A stretch of DNA of 64,000 bases, taken from UBA6022 sp032154105 (lineage in GTDB: Bacteria; Patescibacteriota; Saccharimonadia; Saccharimonadales; Saccharimonadaceae). Within the stretch, counting starts at the first letter, position 1. Every line of letters starts with the position of its first letter. The position numbers and the translations under genes were made by a program. Positions 24,391 to 32,846 of this stretch are shown piece after piece. The notes beneath the pieces are model-generated. The model saw nothing but the letters and a program-made list of their open reading frames with translations, was not told the DNA's origin and ran no database searches. The stretch lies in the NCBI GenBank assembly GCA_032154105.1, contig JALDYI010000002.1, forward strand, positions 95,237-159,236, in the 5' to 3' direction.

Positions 24391-27300
24391 AATAGTTCTC
24401 TAAAAGATCGCGTTCAAAATCAAGCATGCCTTTATAGCTTTGTTCGTAGGCGGAAACATCAGGGAGATCGAGCGTACAGATGTGTTTCCAGACGGCTTCA
24501 ATAAGTTTAGAAAAGCGCATGATCTCATCTGGCGTAAACGTTGCATCGAGTGCAAGTACATCCCCGTTTTTGGTTGGTTCGACAAATTGCAGTACACCAT
24601 GATCGACTGTATACGCTTGGTAATCCCGTGAGCTTTCGACAAGTAACTTGTAAAACATGAGCTGCTGACGGTACTTGTGAAGCTTGATCTTCTCGTAGTC
24701 GGTCTTTCCCTGCCAGCTGGACGTCGCTTTACCTGTCTTGTAGTCGGTCACGATAATCGATTTGCTAGCGGTGTCGATATCGACAAGGTCGAGTGAGCCG
24801 GTAAGCCGGGCGTCGCCGATGCGGACTTGCTGGCCAGCAAAGTTGAGCTCTACTTTTTGTGTGTCAGAAAACGCTTCGTATTTTGCACCTAAAAACACCT
24901 GGAGAGTGTCACTGCCCCGCTGCAAATAATCAGCAAAATCAGCCTCGGACATGTGCTGCTCTTTGAGATTCTCCTCAAAGTCGTGCAATATGTCTTCGAT
25001 TGGGCGATGATTCTTCTGGGCGGCGACATGGGCGTGTGCCCGTTGTAATGTACGGTGAATTGCCGATCCGTAGGCTGCACTGGGGCTCATAGCCTGCGGG
25101 AAGCGCAGAAGGTTGTTGAGGAGGAAGGTCTGTGGGCCGCCACGCGACACATCAAGGAAGTTATTGAGGTGAGTGACGCTTAGCTTGTAACTTTCAAGCG
25201 TTGGTGCGAGGAGTTGCTGCATCGTCCCTTGGGATAGTGAAATAAGCGGCTCGTACCAGTTACGCTCGGCCGCATTGATACGTTCTTCAGCTGAATGCTC
25301 AAGTGTCGGCTGCTCTGGGTTCATGTTGGTCGTAAGGAGAAAGCTAGCGCCGAGTGTCGCCTTGCCGTTTGTGTCTGACAGCGAGTAGCTAATAATTAGC
25401 TGCTTTCGAGCTCGGGTCATAGCTACGAAGAAGAGGCGTAATCGTTCGTCGAGAGTGTCACCGGCCGGTGATAGCGGCAAATTTTCTGGATATCCGATGA
25501 GCCGGCTGCGACTGCGCACACGCTCTCCCCATGCCGTGTCGATAGCGCCAATGATATGAACAGTGTCGAACTCAAGGCCCTTTGATTTATGAGCGGTCAT
25601 TAGGTTGACGGCATCGGTTTGCGTGTCGACGTATGGGCGGATACTAGCAATCGAACTGCCGAGCCGGCGATGTAAGTTGATAAATGAGAGCAGAGTGCGG
25701 ACAGTCGGTGTTTCATCGATTTGGTAATCACGGAGCTTACTGCGAATTGTGCGTAGCGCTTCAAGGTAGACGAGATATTCATCTGGTTGAGATGTGATTT
25801 TGTCGGCCGAAAAGAAGTACTGATAAAACGGCGAAACAAACGTTTGCTCTTCACCTTCCGGCGCCAGTTCAACCTTGCCAAGAAGAATATCAAGCATTGC
25901 TTCAAGCGGCGTATGGGGTACTTTTTTGGCTGTATCAATCAGCCATTCATGAAGCGGCACGAACTCTGGAGTAACGGCCATGATTTCCATCCATGACTTG
26001 CGCTGCTGGTAAGCTTGTAGGCTCAGCTTCCAGATTGATTGCGCGCTGATTCCCCAGGCGGTATGCGAAAGAATCTCGGGCAAAAGCGCATTTACTTCAT
26101 CGTGTCGGCTCTCGAACAATGCGACAACGAGCTTTGCGACTGCTTCGAGCTCGATGATCGGTTCAATATCAAGGACATTGTCGCGCCGCTCGTAGTTTAC
26201 TTTGATGCCCGCATCGGCAAAGTACGGCAACAAGCTGATTATTTCGTGGTGGCGACGTGCAAGCACGGCAATTGAGGCTGGTACTTGGCCGGCTGCGATA
26301 CGTTTAGAAATGGCGGTGACGAGGAGTTGTCGCTCTTCATTGATAGTTCCCACTTCGACAAGCGATACTTCAGCGTTGTCGGCACTGCGATGTGCGGTCA
26401 GGCTTTTATCGATGTCGTCGAGCACTGTTTCGAGGCGCTCGTTACCTTGGACGATCACACTGCGAGCAGCCTCAAGAATTGGCGCTGCTGACCTGTAGTT
26501 ATCCCGAAGTGTAATGCGGGCTGTTGCCGGGTAGATACTTGGGAAGCTTAAGATGTTGCTGACTTCAGCGCCCTGGAAGCTGTAGATTGCTTGGTCGTCA
26601 TCTCCTACAACCATGATGTTAGGACGGTCGGCGTTGATGTCGCTACTTGTGAGGTTGTGCAAAATACGCATCTGTGCCATGTTGGTGTCTTGAAACTCAT
26701 CCACCATGATGTATTGGTGTTTTTCCTGGAGATTAAAGCGTAGCTCTGGAAATACTTCCATGGCGTGCACTACGCGTAGAATCATGTCGTCAAAGTCGTA
26801 TAGCTCAGCTTCTTGCATGCGAGATAGATATTGGTAGTAGACAAAGCTGACGGCGCGGAGTTTGGCTTGTCGCTCGTGACTTTTGAGGATAAAATCGCCC
26901 GCGTCGTTCTTTTTCATCCAGGCGTTGCGCCAGGCGGTGAGCGGTTTTGTTGAGTTGGATTCGCGAGCCTCTTCGATGGTGTGCTCGAGGCTGTCACCGA
27001 GTATGTCTGCCAAAGATACAACCCCGACAAGCCCAGTTGCACCCTCCGTCTGTCGTATCCGTCCTACGATTGGCTCGAGGAGGTCGATTGTCGCCTTGTT
27101 GATCCGGCTTGCAAACGCGGATGCAAGCAGCGGCTCGCAGGTGTCGATGACGTGATCATTAACATCAAGTACAGCCAGGAGTTCGTCGCTCGTGAGACCA
27201 CTCTTTTTGAGTTCGGATATTGTCGTGAGAGTGTCGCCAAGGTGGGTGTACTCACTGTTCATTTTGCCTGACAGTGGATTGCTATAGTCGAGCTCATCGA

Positions 27301-27679
27301 AGATGCCGCGGAGTAGTTCGTAACTACTGAGCTCGTCGGCGGCCCGAAAGTGCGCACCGTGATAAAAAAAGTCGCCATTTTGATTGATAACTTCTGCGCC
27401 GAAGCTGTGAAAGGTGTGAATCGCTACCTTAAACGCATCCTTGCCGATGATTTGCGACAGGCGTTCACGCATGGCATTGGCGCCACTTTCGGTAAATGTA
27501 AGACAAAGAATATTCTCGGGTAATGTATCGGTCTGCTTGAGGATATTGGCAACTCGCATACTAAGAAGCTCGGTCTTGCCTGTTCCTGGCCCAGCTATTA
27601 CCATAACCGGGCCATCGATTGTATCAACGGCCTTCTTTTGAGCGTCATTCAATTTGGCGTAGCGAGTCGTGAAATCCAT
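24389..27679 (-). CDS. UvrD/PcrA-type helicase fused to PD-(D/E)XK nuclease
   Basis: A 1096-residue superfamily 1A DNA helicase with a C-terminal RecB-like nuclease domain. Helicase motifs in order: I GPGTGKTE, Ia LTFTESGANAMRERL, II MVDEFQDTN, III VVGDDDQAIYSFQGA, IV LRDNYRSAAPI, V LMTAHKSKGLEFDTVHI, VI FFVAMTRARKQLIIS. The nuclease motif is at about residues 955-985 (GSLDLVDIDTASK...VTDYKTGKA). It resembles AddA and may work alone in double-strand break processing, since no AddB is nearby. A TACAAT box lies 7 nt before the ATG. Confidence 0.93.
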   Translation of the reverse strand: MDFTTRYAKLNDAQKKAVDTIDGPVMVIAGPGTGKTELLSMRVANILKQTDTLPENILCLTFTESGANAMRERLSQIIGKDAFKVAIHTFHSFGAEVINQNGDFFYHGAHFRAADELSSYELLRGIFDELDYSNPLSGKMNSEYTHLGDTLTTISELKKSGLTSDELLAVLDVNDHVIDTCEPLLASAFASRINKATIDLLEPIVGRIRQTEGATGLVGVVSLADILGDSLEHTIEEARESNSTKPLTAWRNAWMKKNDAGDFILKSHERQAKLRAVSFVYYQYLSRMQEAELYDFDDMILRVVHAMEVFPELRFNLQEKHQYIMVDEFQDTNMAQMRILHNLTSSDINADRPNIMVVGDDDQAIYSFQGAEVSNILSFPSIYPATARITLRDNYRSAAPILEAARSVIVQGNERLETVLDDIDKSLTAHRSADNAEVSLVEVGTINEERQLLVTAISKRIAAGQVPASIAVLARRHHEIISLLPYFADAGIKVNYERRDNVLDIEPIIELEAVAKLVVALFESRHDEVNALLPEILSHTAWGISAQSIWKLSLQAYQQRKSWMEIMAVTPEFVPLHEWLIDTAKKVPHTPLEAMLDILLGKVELAPEGEEQTFVSPFYQYFFSADKITSQPDEYLVYLEALRTIRSKLRDYQIDETPTVRTLLSFINLHRRLGSSIASIRPYVDTQTDAVNLMTAHKSKGLEFDTVHIIGAIDTAWGERVRSRSRLIGYPENLPLSPAGDTLDERLRLFFVAMTRARKQLIISYSLSDTNGKATLGASFLLTTNMNPEQPTLEHSAEERINAAERNWYEPLISLSQGTMQQLLAPTLESYKLSVTHLNNFLDVSRGGPQTFLLNNLLRFPQAMSPSAAYGSAIHRTLQRAHAHVAAQKNHRPIEDILHDFEENLKEQHMSEADFADYLQRGSDTLQVFLGAKYEAFSDTQKVELNFAGQQVRIGDARLTGSLDLVDIDTASKSIIVTDYKTGKATSSWQGKTDYEKIKLHKYRQQLMFYKLLVESSRDYQAYTVDHGVLQFVEPTKNGDVLALDATFTPDEIMRFSKLIEAVWKHICTLDLPDVSAYEQSYKGMLDFERDLLENY

Positions 27680-27686
27680 TGAGTCT

Positions 27687-27692
27687 ATTGTA
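27687..27692 (-). promoter_or_regulatory. -10 box of helicase-nuclease gene
   Basis: TACAAT on the minus strand, 7 nt before the ATG at 27679. Confidence 0.6.
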
Positions 27693-27794
27693 GCCTAGAT
27701 GGCGCCCTCTGTAACCTCTATCTACGTTGCTCAAGAGAATATTTCTACTATGGTGATATTGACACCTGCCCCTTACTCTTTACAGACAGGGTGT

Positions 27795-27800
27795 TATAAT
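27795..27800 (+). promoter_or_regulatory. Extended -10 box of hypothetical gene
   Basis: TGT-TATAAT, 10 nt before the ATG at 27811. Confidence 0.7.
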
Positions 27801-27810
27801 ACGAATAGAT

Positions 27811-28299
27811 ATGAATGAAGAGATTTATGACGACTTGGCACTGGAACGGATTGCACGCGATAAGTTCGGCCTTGATATTGATATCTCGAAAGTGATTCTG
27901 CGTCAGGCTGAGGTTGGGCGTCTGACGACCGCAACTGTCATGCTTACCAAAAAGAAACAGTTATTTGTCTACGTGTCTGGCCATTCAAAGCTACTCTTTA
28001 GTGATGTGAAGAAGATCGTTTCTCGCATGGGGCTTAAGGCTGAGATCTACTTCCCTCCTAAGGGTCGAATTGATTATTTTGACGAGATTGGTCGTGAGAA
28101 ATTTCGCGCCGTCTTCCCTGGCCGCGGACACATCAGCGACGATGATATTTTATTCTACCGCACTCTCGCGCCGTACAATCCAGCAATGATACTCATTAGC
28201 GAGGTGAAAAATGGCGAGATCTATCGGTACGATAGCGATGCTCGCGGCGACTGGCGCGTAGCAACCAAATTCACTTATCGACGTATAAAAACCAGCTAG
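27811..28299 (+). CDS. Conserved-looking hypothetical protein
   Basis: A 162-residue soluble alpha/beta protein I cannot name. It begins with an acidic helix (MNEEIYDDLALERIARDKFG), then alternating strands (LFVYVSGHSKLLFSDVKKIV, KAEIYFPPKGRIDYFDEIG) and ends in a basic strand-rich region. It is a single-gene transcript with its own promoter and a strong bidirectional terminator. Confidence 0.7.
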   Translation: MNEEIYDDLALERIARDKFGLDIDISKVILRQAEVGRLTTATVMLTKKKQLFVYVSGHSKLLFSDVKKIVSRMGLKAEIYFPPKGRIDYFDEIGREKFRAVFPGRGHISDDDILFYRTLAPYNPAMILISEVKNGEIYRYDSDARGDWRVATKFTYRRIKTS

Positions 28300-28300
28300 T

Positions 28301-28332
28301 AAAAATACCGGATCGTATAATCCGGTATTTTT
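28301..28332. terminator. Bidirectional intrinsic terminator
   Basis: Perfect 12-bp stem AAAAATACCGGA / TCCGGTATTTTT with 8-nt loop, between convergent genes. Confidence 0.92.
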
Positions 28333-28341
28333 ATAATTTAT

Positions 28342-29646
28342 TTACTTCTTTTTATCGAGAACAACAAGATGTTCGATGTGTGGTGTTCGCGGGAAGAAAT
28401 TGTATCCCCGATGCGAGCGGATGCCATACGTCTCGGCCAGACGAGCCACGTCGCGCGCCTGGGTGGTCGGGTTGCAGCTGAGGTATACGATGCGCTCAGG
28501 TGCTGTCTCAAGCAGCTTTGCGATGACGTCTTCATGAAGGCCCGCTCGTGGTGGATCGACGATGATAGTTGCATCTCCAGTAATATGCTCAAGGGCGCTT
28601 TCGCTTGGTGCAAGGATGGCTTTGGCTGCTTGTTCTCGCTGAAGCGCGGTAATGTTGCGCTCCATCTCGCGAACAGCGTGCTCGTTGATCTCTACCATCG
28701 TGATGTTGTCGCCACCGATAGTGAGGCCAATGGTGCCGACGCCGCTGTAAAAATCAACTGCTGGTTTATCCGCTGGGACCCACTCTTTCATGTCGAGCAG
28801 TGCTTGCTCGTACACAGGGAGGTTGATCTGGAAGAAGCCTTCGACAGCATAGGTAAATGGCACATCGAGAATGGTATCGGCGAGGCTGGTTTCGCCCCAT
28901 GCTTGGAGGCGCTTGGTGATGACGCTGGCTGGACTCTTTGGGTTCGAGAAGATAAGCTCGAAGCCGGCAACGCCAAAGTCGCGCATTTCCTCTTCGGTGA
29001 AGGCATCGAAGAATTCATCTTTTACATATAGTTGCGCAGCCACATCGCCTTGGCGGTTGCAACGGACAAGGAGTGTTTTGAGTGGAAACGCCTGAATGTC
29101 ACGGTTACGTAGTGTGTCGCGGATGGCGTGGGCGGCTTTATTGATGGCGTCATGCGCAAGACTGCTCCCCTGTACGGGGATCTTGCCTTGTGTGCCGCGG
29201 CGGAAGAATGCGAGATCAAGCTGATCGAGCTCTTTGTCCCACCAAAAACTAAACTCAATCTTGTTGCGGTAGCCATATTCTTTGCCATCACTATATACTT
29301 CGATTGGATTTGGAAGCACGATATTGTGAAGCTCGAACGCCTCTTCGATAAGTGCTGATTTATAGTGCTGCTCAGATTCGAATTTCATGATCTGCCACGG
29401 GCTTGTCGAAAGATAACTCGTTTCGTCCACTGGCGTCACGCGCTCTTCGCTTGGCTCGATCACTTCAGTGACAATGCCTTCGACGAAGCTTGATTTCTTC
29501 TTTGTCAGCTGCACATTTACTTTTTCGCCAGGAAGGCCACCCCAGACAAATGCTTTTTTGCCATAATCAAGGCTGCCGAGGGCTTGGCCGCCACCCACGA
29601 TTTTGTCGAGGGTTAGTTCTACAATAGGAAAGACTTTTTTACTCAT
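28342..29646 (-). CDS. TrmA/RlmD-family RNA (uracil-5-)-methyltransferase
   Basis: SAM-dependent methyltransferase making 5-methyluridine in 23S rRNA or tRNA. The 434-residue protein has an N-terminal TRAM domain (about 1-65), SAM-binding FYSGVGTIGLTIGG, IVDPPRAGLHEDV and the catalytic Cys in YLSCNPTTQARDVARL. The linker that normally holds four [4Fe-4S] cysteines reads VDETSYLSTSPWQIM and has none, so this looks like a cluster-free RlmCD-type form. TACACT lies 6 nt before the ATG. Confidence 0.92.
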   Translation of the reverse strand: MSKKVFPIVELTLDKIVGGGQALGSLDYGKKAFVWGGLPGEKVNVQLTKKKSSFVEGIVTEVIEPSEERVTPVDETSYLSTSPWQIMKFESEQHYKSALIEEAFELHNIVLPNPIEVYSDGKEYGYRNKIEFSFWWDKELDQLDLAFFRRGTQGKIPVQGSSLAHDAINKAAHAIRDTLRNRDIQAFPLKTLLVRCNRQGDVAAQLYVKDEFFDAFTEEEMRDFGVAGFELIFSNPKSPASVITKRLQAWGETSLADTILDVPFTYAVEGFFQINLPVYEQALLDMKEWVPADKPAVDFYSGVGTIGLTIGGDNITMVEINEHAVREMERNITALQREQAAKAILAPSESALEHITGDATIIVDPPRAGLHEDVIAKLLETAPERIVYLSCNPTTQARDVARLAETYGIRSHRGYNFFPRTPHIEHLVVLDKKK

Positions 29647-29652
29647 CTCTCT

Positions 29653-29658
29653 AGTGTA
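29653..29658 (-). promoter_or_regulatory. -10 box of methyltransferase gene
   Basis: TACACT on the minus strand, 6 nt before the ATG at 29646. Confidence 0.55.
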
Positions 29659-29664
29659 CCTTAT

Positions 29665-30294
29665 TTAGGTCTGGTTGATAACACATCCTTGTGCTGGTGT
29701 GCCTGCTGTGACGGTCATTTGTTTCCCATTCTTGCCGCCGGACAGTACCCACTTAGCGTCCTGCTCACTGTAATAGCCTATTACGTAGGTACTTACCTCT
29801 CCTGGATTAAGGGCAATAGTAATAGTGCACGGAAATGACGACGTGGCAGTGTAGCCGAGACTCGATGCTGATGCGCGGTTATTCACATTCCCTCCAAAAT
29901 AGTAATATTTCTTAGTCGATGTACTGATATCCATGATTGGTGTCGTGCTGGTGTCGATCGGATCTCCGAACTCGTTACTTAGATCAGGCGTGACCGAGGT
30001 GAGATTTGTAATGGTGGCAGCTGCATTAATCATTTGGGATGATGACGTGTTTTCAGTCAGGAACCAGCTCGTACATGATGCGCGTGGGCAGCCAGGGGGA
30101 TATTCGCCATTTTTCTCGTAGAACTTTTCGAGCTGGTTTTGTAGCATTGTCATGTCTGCGCTACGCGCGTCGTCTCGAGCTTGCTTTTGCACCTGGGTGT
30201 ATGCGAGGACGCTTATGGCGAGGAGGATGCCAATAACAGAAATGACGACAATGAGTTCGATGACCGTGAAGCCTTGTTTGTGATTTTTAAACAC
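29665..30294 (-). CDS. Type IV pilin-like protein
   Basis: A 209-residue prepilin. The N-terminus has the peptidase site KQG/FTVIEL and one hydrophobic helix (about 9-32) followed by QVQKQARDDARSADMTMLQNQLEKFY, then a globular head with paired cysteines (CPRASC). The GTG at 30294 has a perfect AGGAGG site 6 nt upstream. It overlaps the stop of a small membrane protein by 8 nt, so the two are translationally coupled. Confidence 0.88.
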   Translation of the reverse strand: MFKNHKQGFTVIELIVVISVIGILLAISVLAYTQVQKQARDDARSADMTMLQNQLEKFYEKNGEYPPGCPRASCTSWFLTENTSSSQMINAAATITNLTSVTPDLSNEFGDPIDTSTTPIMDISTSTKKYYYFGGNVNNRASASSLGYTATSSFPCTITIALNPGEVSTYVIGYYSEQDAKWVLSGGKNGKQMTVTAGTPAQGCVINQT

Positions 30295-30448
30295 GAACGC
30301 CTCCTCTCTGTGTATTGACTGTGAGACATAGCACCCAGGTTAATATGGCGGCCACCACACCGATGACAATACTCATAACGATAACGGTCGTAAGTGCAAG
30401 GCTGGCGAAAAGCAAACGTATGACGGCGTAAAGTTTATGCTTATTCAT
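30287..30448 (-). CDS. Small membrane protein, 53 residues
   Basis: A short frame that precedes and overlaps the pilin gene. The product (starts MNKHKLYAVIRLLFASLAL, ends QRGGVRV) has one or two hydrophobic segments spanning residues 8-45. TACAAT lies 6 nt before its ATG (30455-30460), so it is the leaderless first gene of a pilin transcript. Perhaps a pilus assembly accessory; unproven. Confidence 0.65.
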   Translation of the reverse strand: MNKHKLYAVIRLLFASLALTTVIVMSIVIGVVAAILTWVLCLTVNTQRGGVRV

Positions 30449-30454
30449 GAGACG

Positions 30455-30460
30455 ATTGTA
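30455..30460 (-). promoter_or_regulatory. -10 box of small membrane protein/pilin operon
   Basis: TACAAT on the minus strand, 6 nt before the ATG at 30448. Confidence 0.6.
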
Positions 30461-30493
30461 GCGTAGTTCGAGGTGTATGGATAGTAGTCGTAG

Positions 30494-30499
30494 TATAAT
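30494..30499 (+). promoter_or_regulatory. -10 box of Erm-like gene
   Basis: TATAAT, 17 nt before the ATG at 30517; GATTAT at 30508 is a weaker alternative. Confidence 0.55.
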
Positions 30500-30516
30500 G
30501 TTGAATAGATTATTTT

Positions 30517-31254
30517 ATGAAACGACTCGCCAACTATTCGCAGTACTTTCTCCGCAGTCCGCAGCTTATTAAAGAGCTTGTCGGGCACTCTTCGGTGAGT
30601 CGCCGTGACATCGTGTATGATATCGGTGCTGGCAGTGGTGCTATTTCCTCTGTTTTGGCTGAGCGGGCAAAGTCGGTTGTGGCTGTTGAGTTCGAGCCAC
30701 GCATGGCGTCAAAGCTACGGGATAATATGGAGCGATATTCTAACGTGTCGGTGCATGAAGGCGATTTCTTATCCATGCCGCTCCCTAAGAAGCCGTACAA
30801 GGTATTTGCTAATATCCCCTTCCATCTTAGCTCGCCAATTGTTCGACGGTTGACGCAGGCTGAGTACCCGCCCGAAGCGATCTACTTAGTTGTACAGAAG
30901 CAATTTGCAAATAAGCTCTTGCCAAATTCCGATGGGTTCACTGGCCAGCTTGGTATGATGGTCGGGCCAGAGTTTGCCGTGCGAATCCGTCGACGCTTGC
31001 TTCGTACCGACTTCTTTCCTCACCCGAATGTCGATACGGTGCTCCTTGAAATGCTGCATCGCTCCGAACCTCTTGTTGAGCATTCGAGGATGCCGGAGTA
31101 TCGTCAGTTTGTCGAAGACTGCTTCTCTACCCCGAAAATATTTGCAAAGGCTCCTCGCTTTGCTATTGGACTGCCGCCAGATATCAAACCATCGCAAATG
31201 AAGTTGCCTCAATGGGTGGCGCTATTTCAAGCTAAGGTAGATCGGACAAAATAA
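30517..31254 (+). CDS. Erm/KsgA-family rRNA adenine N6-dimethyltransferase
   Basis: SAM-dependent rRNA dimethyltransferase, 245 residues. The N-terminus NYSQYFLRSPQLIKELV, motif I YDIGAGSGAISSVL, motif IV ANIPFHLSSPIV and the FFPHPNVDTVLLEM segment are present. The YKVFANIPF and EAIYLVVQKQFA segments look closer to Erm (23S rRNA A2058) than to KsgA (16S), so ribosome-targeting drug resistance or 23S maintenance is possible. Distinguishing the two by eye is not safe. A terminator follows directly. Confidence 0.85.
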   Translation: MKRLANYSQYFLRSPQLIKELVGHSSVSRRDIVYDIGAGSGAISSVLAERAKSVVAVEFEPRMASKLRDNMERYSNVSVHEGDFLSMPLPKKPYKVFANIPFHLSSPIVRRLTQAEYPPEAIYLVVQKQFANKLLPNSDGFTGQLGMMVGPEFAVRIRRRLLRTDFFPHPNVDTVLLEMLHRSEPLVEHSRMPEYRQFVEDCFSTPKIFAKAPRFAIGLPPDIKPSQMKLPQWVALFQAKVDRTK

Positions 31255-31286
31255 AAAACTCCTAGATTATATATCTGGGAGTTTTT
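31254..31286. terminator. Bidirectional intrinsic terminator
   Basis: Stem AAAAACTCCTAGAT / ATCTGGGAGTTTTT (one wobble) with TATAT loop between convergent genes. Confidence 0.88.
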
Positions 31287-31298
31287 ATACGTGAACGT

Positions 31299-31385
31299 TT
31301 ATTTTTTCTTCTTTAGGGCTGCTTTGAGCTTTTTCTTCAGAAGACGCTTGCGCGATGCGCCGTGCCAGTTCTTGTGTTTGGCCAT
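31299..31385 (-). CDS. 28-residue Lys-rich peptide, possible small ribosomal protein
   Basis: A complete frame with ATG at 31385 and TAA at 31299. The product (starts MAKHKNWHGASRKRLLKKK, ends ALKKKK) has about half Lys/Arg residues and a helix-forming core, typical in size and charge of tiny ribosome-bound proteins such as bTHX or bS22, but the sequence is not one I can match. It sits alone between a terminator and the Crp/Fnr gene. GATTAT is 7 nt before the ATG and may be the -10 box. Confidence 0.6.
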   Translation of the reverse strand: MAKHKNWHGASRKRLLKKKLKAALKKKK

Positions 31386-31473
31386 AATTAATAATCCAAT
31401 CTTTTATATATCCTCTCTATCATATCACGTTAGAAGGGTTACGTCGCGAGGATTGATATACGATACGACTGCT

Positions 31474-32124
31474 TTAGATGCTTTGACGTAGCTTTTGTTG
31501 CAGCTTATCGATGTCTGGCACGATGATATGCCTGCGATTGAGCATGATGAGCTTTTCTTTTTTTAATTTCCGCACCTCTCGGTTGATGGTTTCTCTTGAA
31601 AGACCGATACGAGCCGCTAGTTCCTTTTCTCGAATATCAAGGACGTAGCGATCGCCGTCGCCTTTGGTGCTAAAATGCTGGCATTGGATAATGAGCTCAT
31701 AGATCAGCCTACTTTTGGCACTCCCTGCCATAAGAAGGGATTGTCTATCGAGAAAGTCGCTTATGTAGTCGTATGAACGCTCGAGAAGACCGAGTGTGAT
31801 CGATGGGTGCTCCTTGAGCAGGTTTTTCATTGCCCCAATAGGCGCCCGGCGTACTACAATCTCAGAGTCGGCTTCGTAGATGTATTTATTCTGAGCCGCA
31901 GTGAGTATATGAGATACAGGGAAGAAATCGGGTGATCTATATACCTGCAGTATGACCTCATCTCCTCGATAGGAGATCGTATACACTTTTACATGACCCT
32001 CTACGAGATAGTAGGTATAGTCTGATTTTTCACCTTCAAGTAGTAGGATTTGCCCTTTAGAGTACCTACTGGGTCTATATTGCTCAAAGAAGGCGTGGAT
32101 AGTAGTCGAGGTTGCTGAGGCCAC
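31474..32124 (-). CDS. Crp/Fnr-family transcription regulator
   Basis: A 216-residue regulator: cyclic-nucleotide-binding-like beta-roll (about 15-125; SKGQILLLEGEKSDYTYYL, VEGHVKVYTISYRGDEVIL), dimer helix, and a Crp-type HTH at about 165-205 (EKELAARIGLSRETINREVRKLKKE). No Fnr-type cysteine cluster is seen, and the effector is unknown. The GTG at 32124 is chosen because GGGAGG lies 7 nt upstream; a TTG at 32151 overlaps the -10 region. Confidence 0.88.
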   Translation of the reverse strand: MASATSTTIHAFFEQYRPSRYSKGQILLLEGEKSDYTYYLVEGHVKVYTISYRGDEVILQVYRSPDFFPVSHILTAAQNKYIYEADSEIVVRRAPIGAMKNLLKEHPSITLGLLERSYDYISDFLDRQSLLMAGSAKSRLIYELIIQCQHFSTKGDGDRYVLDIREKELAARIGLSRETINREVRKLKKEKLIMLNRRHIIVPDIDKLQQKLRQSI

Positions 32125-32150
32125 GCGGTGTCCTCCCTTCCGTAACTCCA

Positions 32151-32156
32151 ATTATA
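32151..32156 (-). promoter_or_regulatory. -10 box of Crp/Fnr gene
   Basis: TATAAT on the minus strand 26 nt before the GTG at 32124, leaving a short leader with a Shine-Dalgarno. Confidence 0.6.
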
Positions 32157-32208
32157 CGCCCCTTGGTGGTGGCGGTAAAATGCCCTCTCTGTCTTTCTTG
32201 AAATGAAT

Positions 32209-32249
32209 GCAATAAAACAACAGCCCAAGGTGGGCTGTTGTTTTATTGC
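32209..32249. terminator. Perfect 19-bp intrinsic terminator
   Basis: GCAATAAAACAACAGCCCA (32209-32227) and its exact complement (32231-32249) with a 3-nt loop. It terminates the PepSY gene on the minus strand. Confidence 0.9.
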
Positions 32250-32282
32250 AGTGGTCGTGGCTCTAGCGTAACAGCACGTGAA

Positions 32283-32681
32283 CTATCTCCACGTATTGAA
32301 GCTGTTGCGGCGTGAATTATTGTTGACGTATGTCACCTGTCCATCTCGGACGCGAACGTCAACTCGACTGCCGTCGGCAAAGCGAACCTGGTACTCTCGC
32401 CTGTTGTCATCACCGCGCAGCTCTACGCGTACGATGTGCTTGCGAGGAAAGACATTTTGAGCAATGCGCCTTGCTTGCCATTCAGAGACGCCTCGTCTGT
32501 TGTCATTCCACCAATTATCACCCCTATTATTTTGGTCGTTATTATTGTCTCTGCTCCACGAGTTATTGTTCCTATCCGAGGCACTGCCTTCGGCACCTGC
32601 GCTCAGAGGAGTGCCAGAAAGACCTATTACGGCTGCAAGAAATGCAGCGGTGATAATCTGCTTGCTACTCATCTTTTTCAT
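32283..32681 (-). CDS. Secreted PepSY-domain protein
   Basis: A 132-residue exported protein. A signal peptide (basic MKKMSSKQ, hydrophobic IITAAFLAAVIGLSG, cleavage near SAGAEG) precedes an Asn/Arg/Asp/Trp-rich linker (about 35-65) and a C-terminal PepSY-like fold (ARRIAQNVFPRKHIVRVEL, YQVRFADGSRVDVRVRDG). PepSY domains are thought to inhibit or bind peptidases outside the membrane. GGAGGG lies 6 nt before the ATG. Confidence 0.75.
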   Translation of the reverse strand: MKKMSSKQIITAAFLAAVIGLSGTPLSAGAEGSASDRNNNSWSRDNNNDQNNRGDNWWNDNRRGVSEWQARRIAQNVFPRKHIVRVELRGDDNRREYQVRFADGSRVDVRVRDGQVTYVNNNSRRNSFNTWR

Positions 32682-32846
32682 ACACTACCCTCCATTATGT
32701 TGTCCTCCATATAGTATGAGTGTATGCCGAGATATGATCAGCTAGATATGTCACTTGTTGAATATGGCTATTATCACAAGAATGTAGGTTATATGACGAC
32801 TTATTCTAGGCCGATGTGTGTATTTTTGGTGGATTGATTTTGTTGG

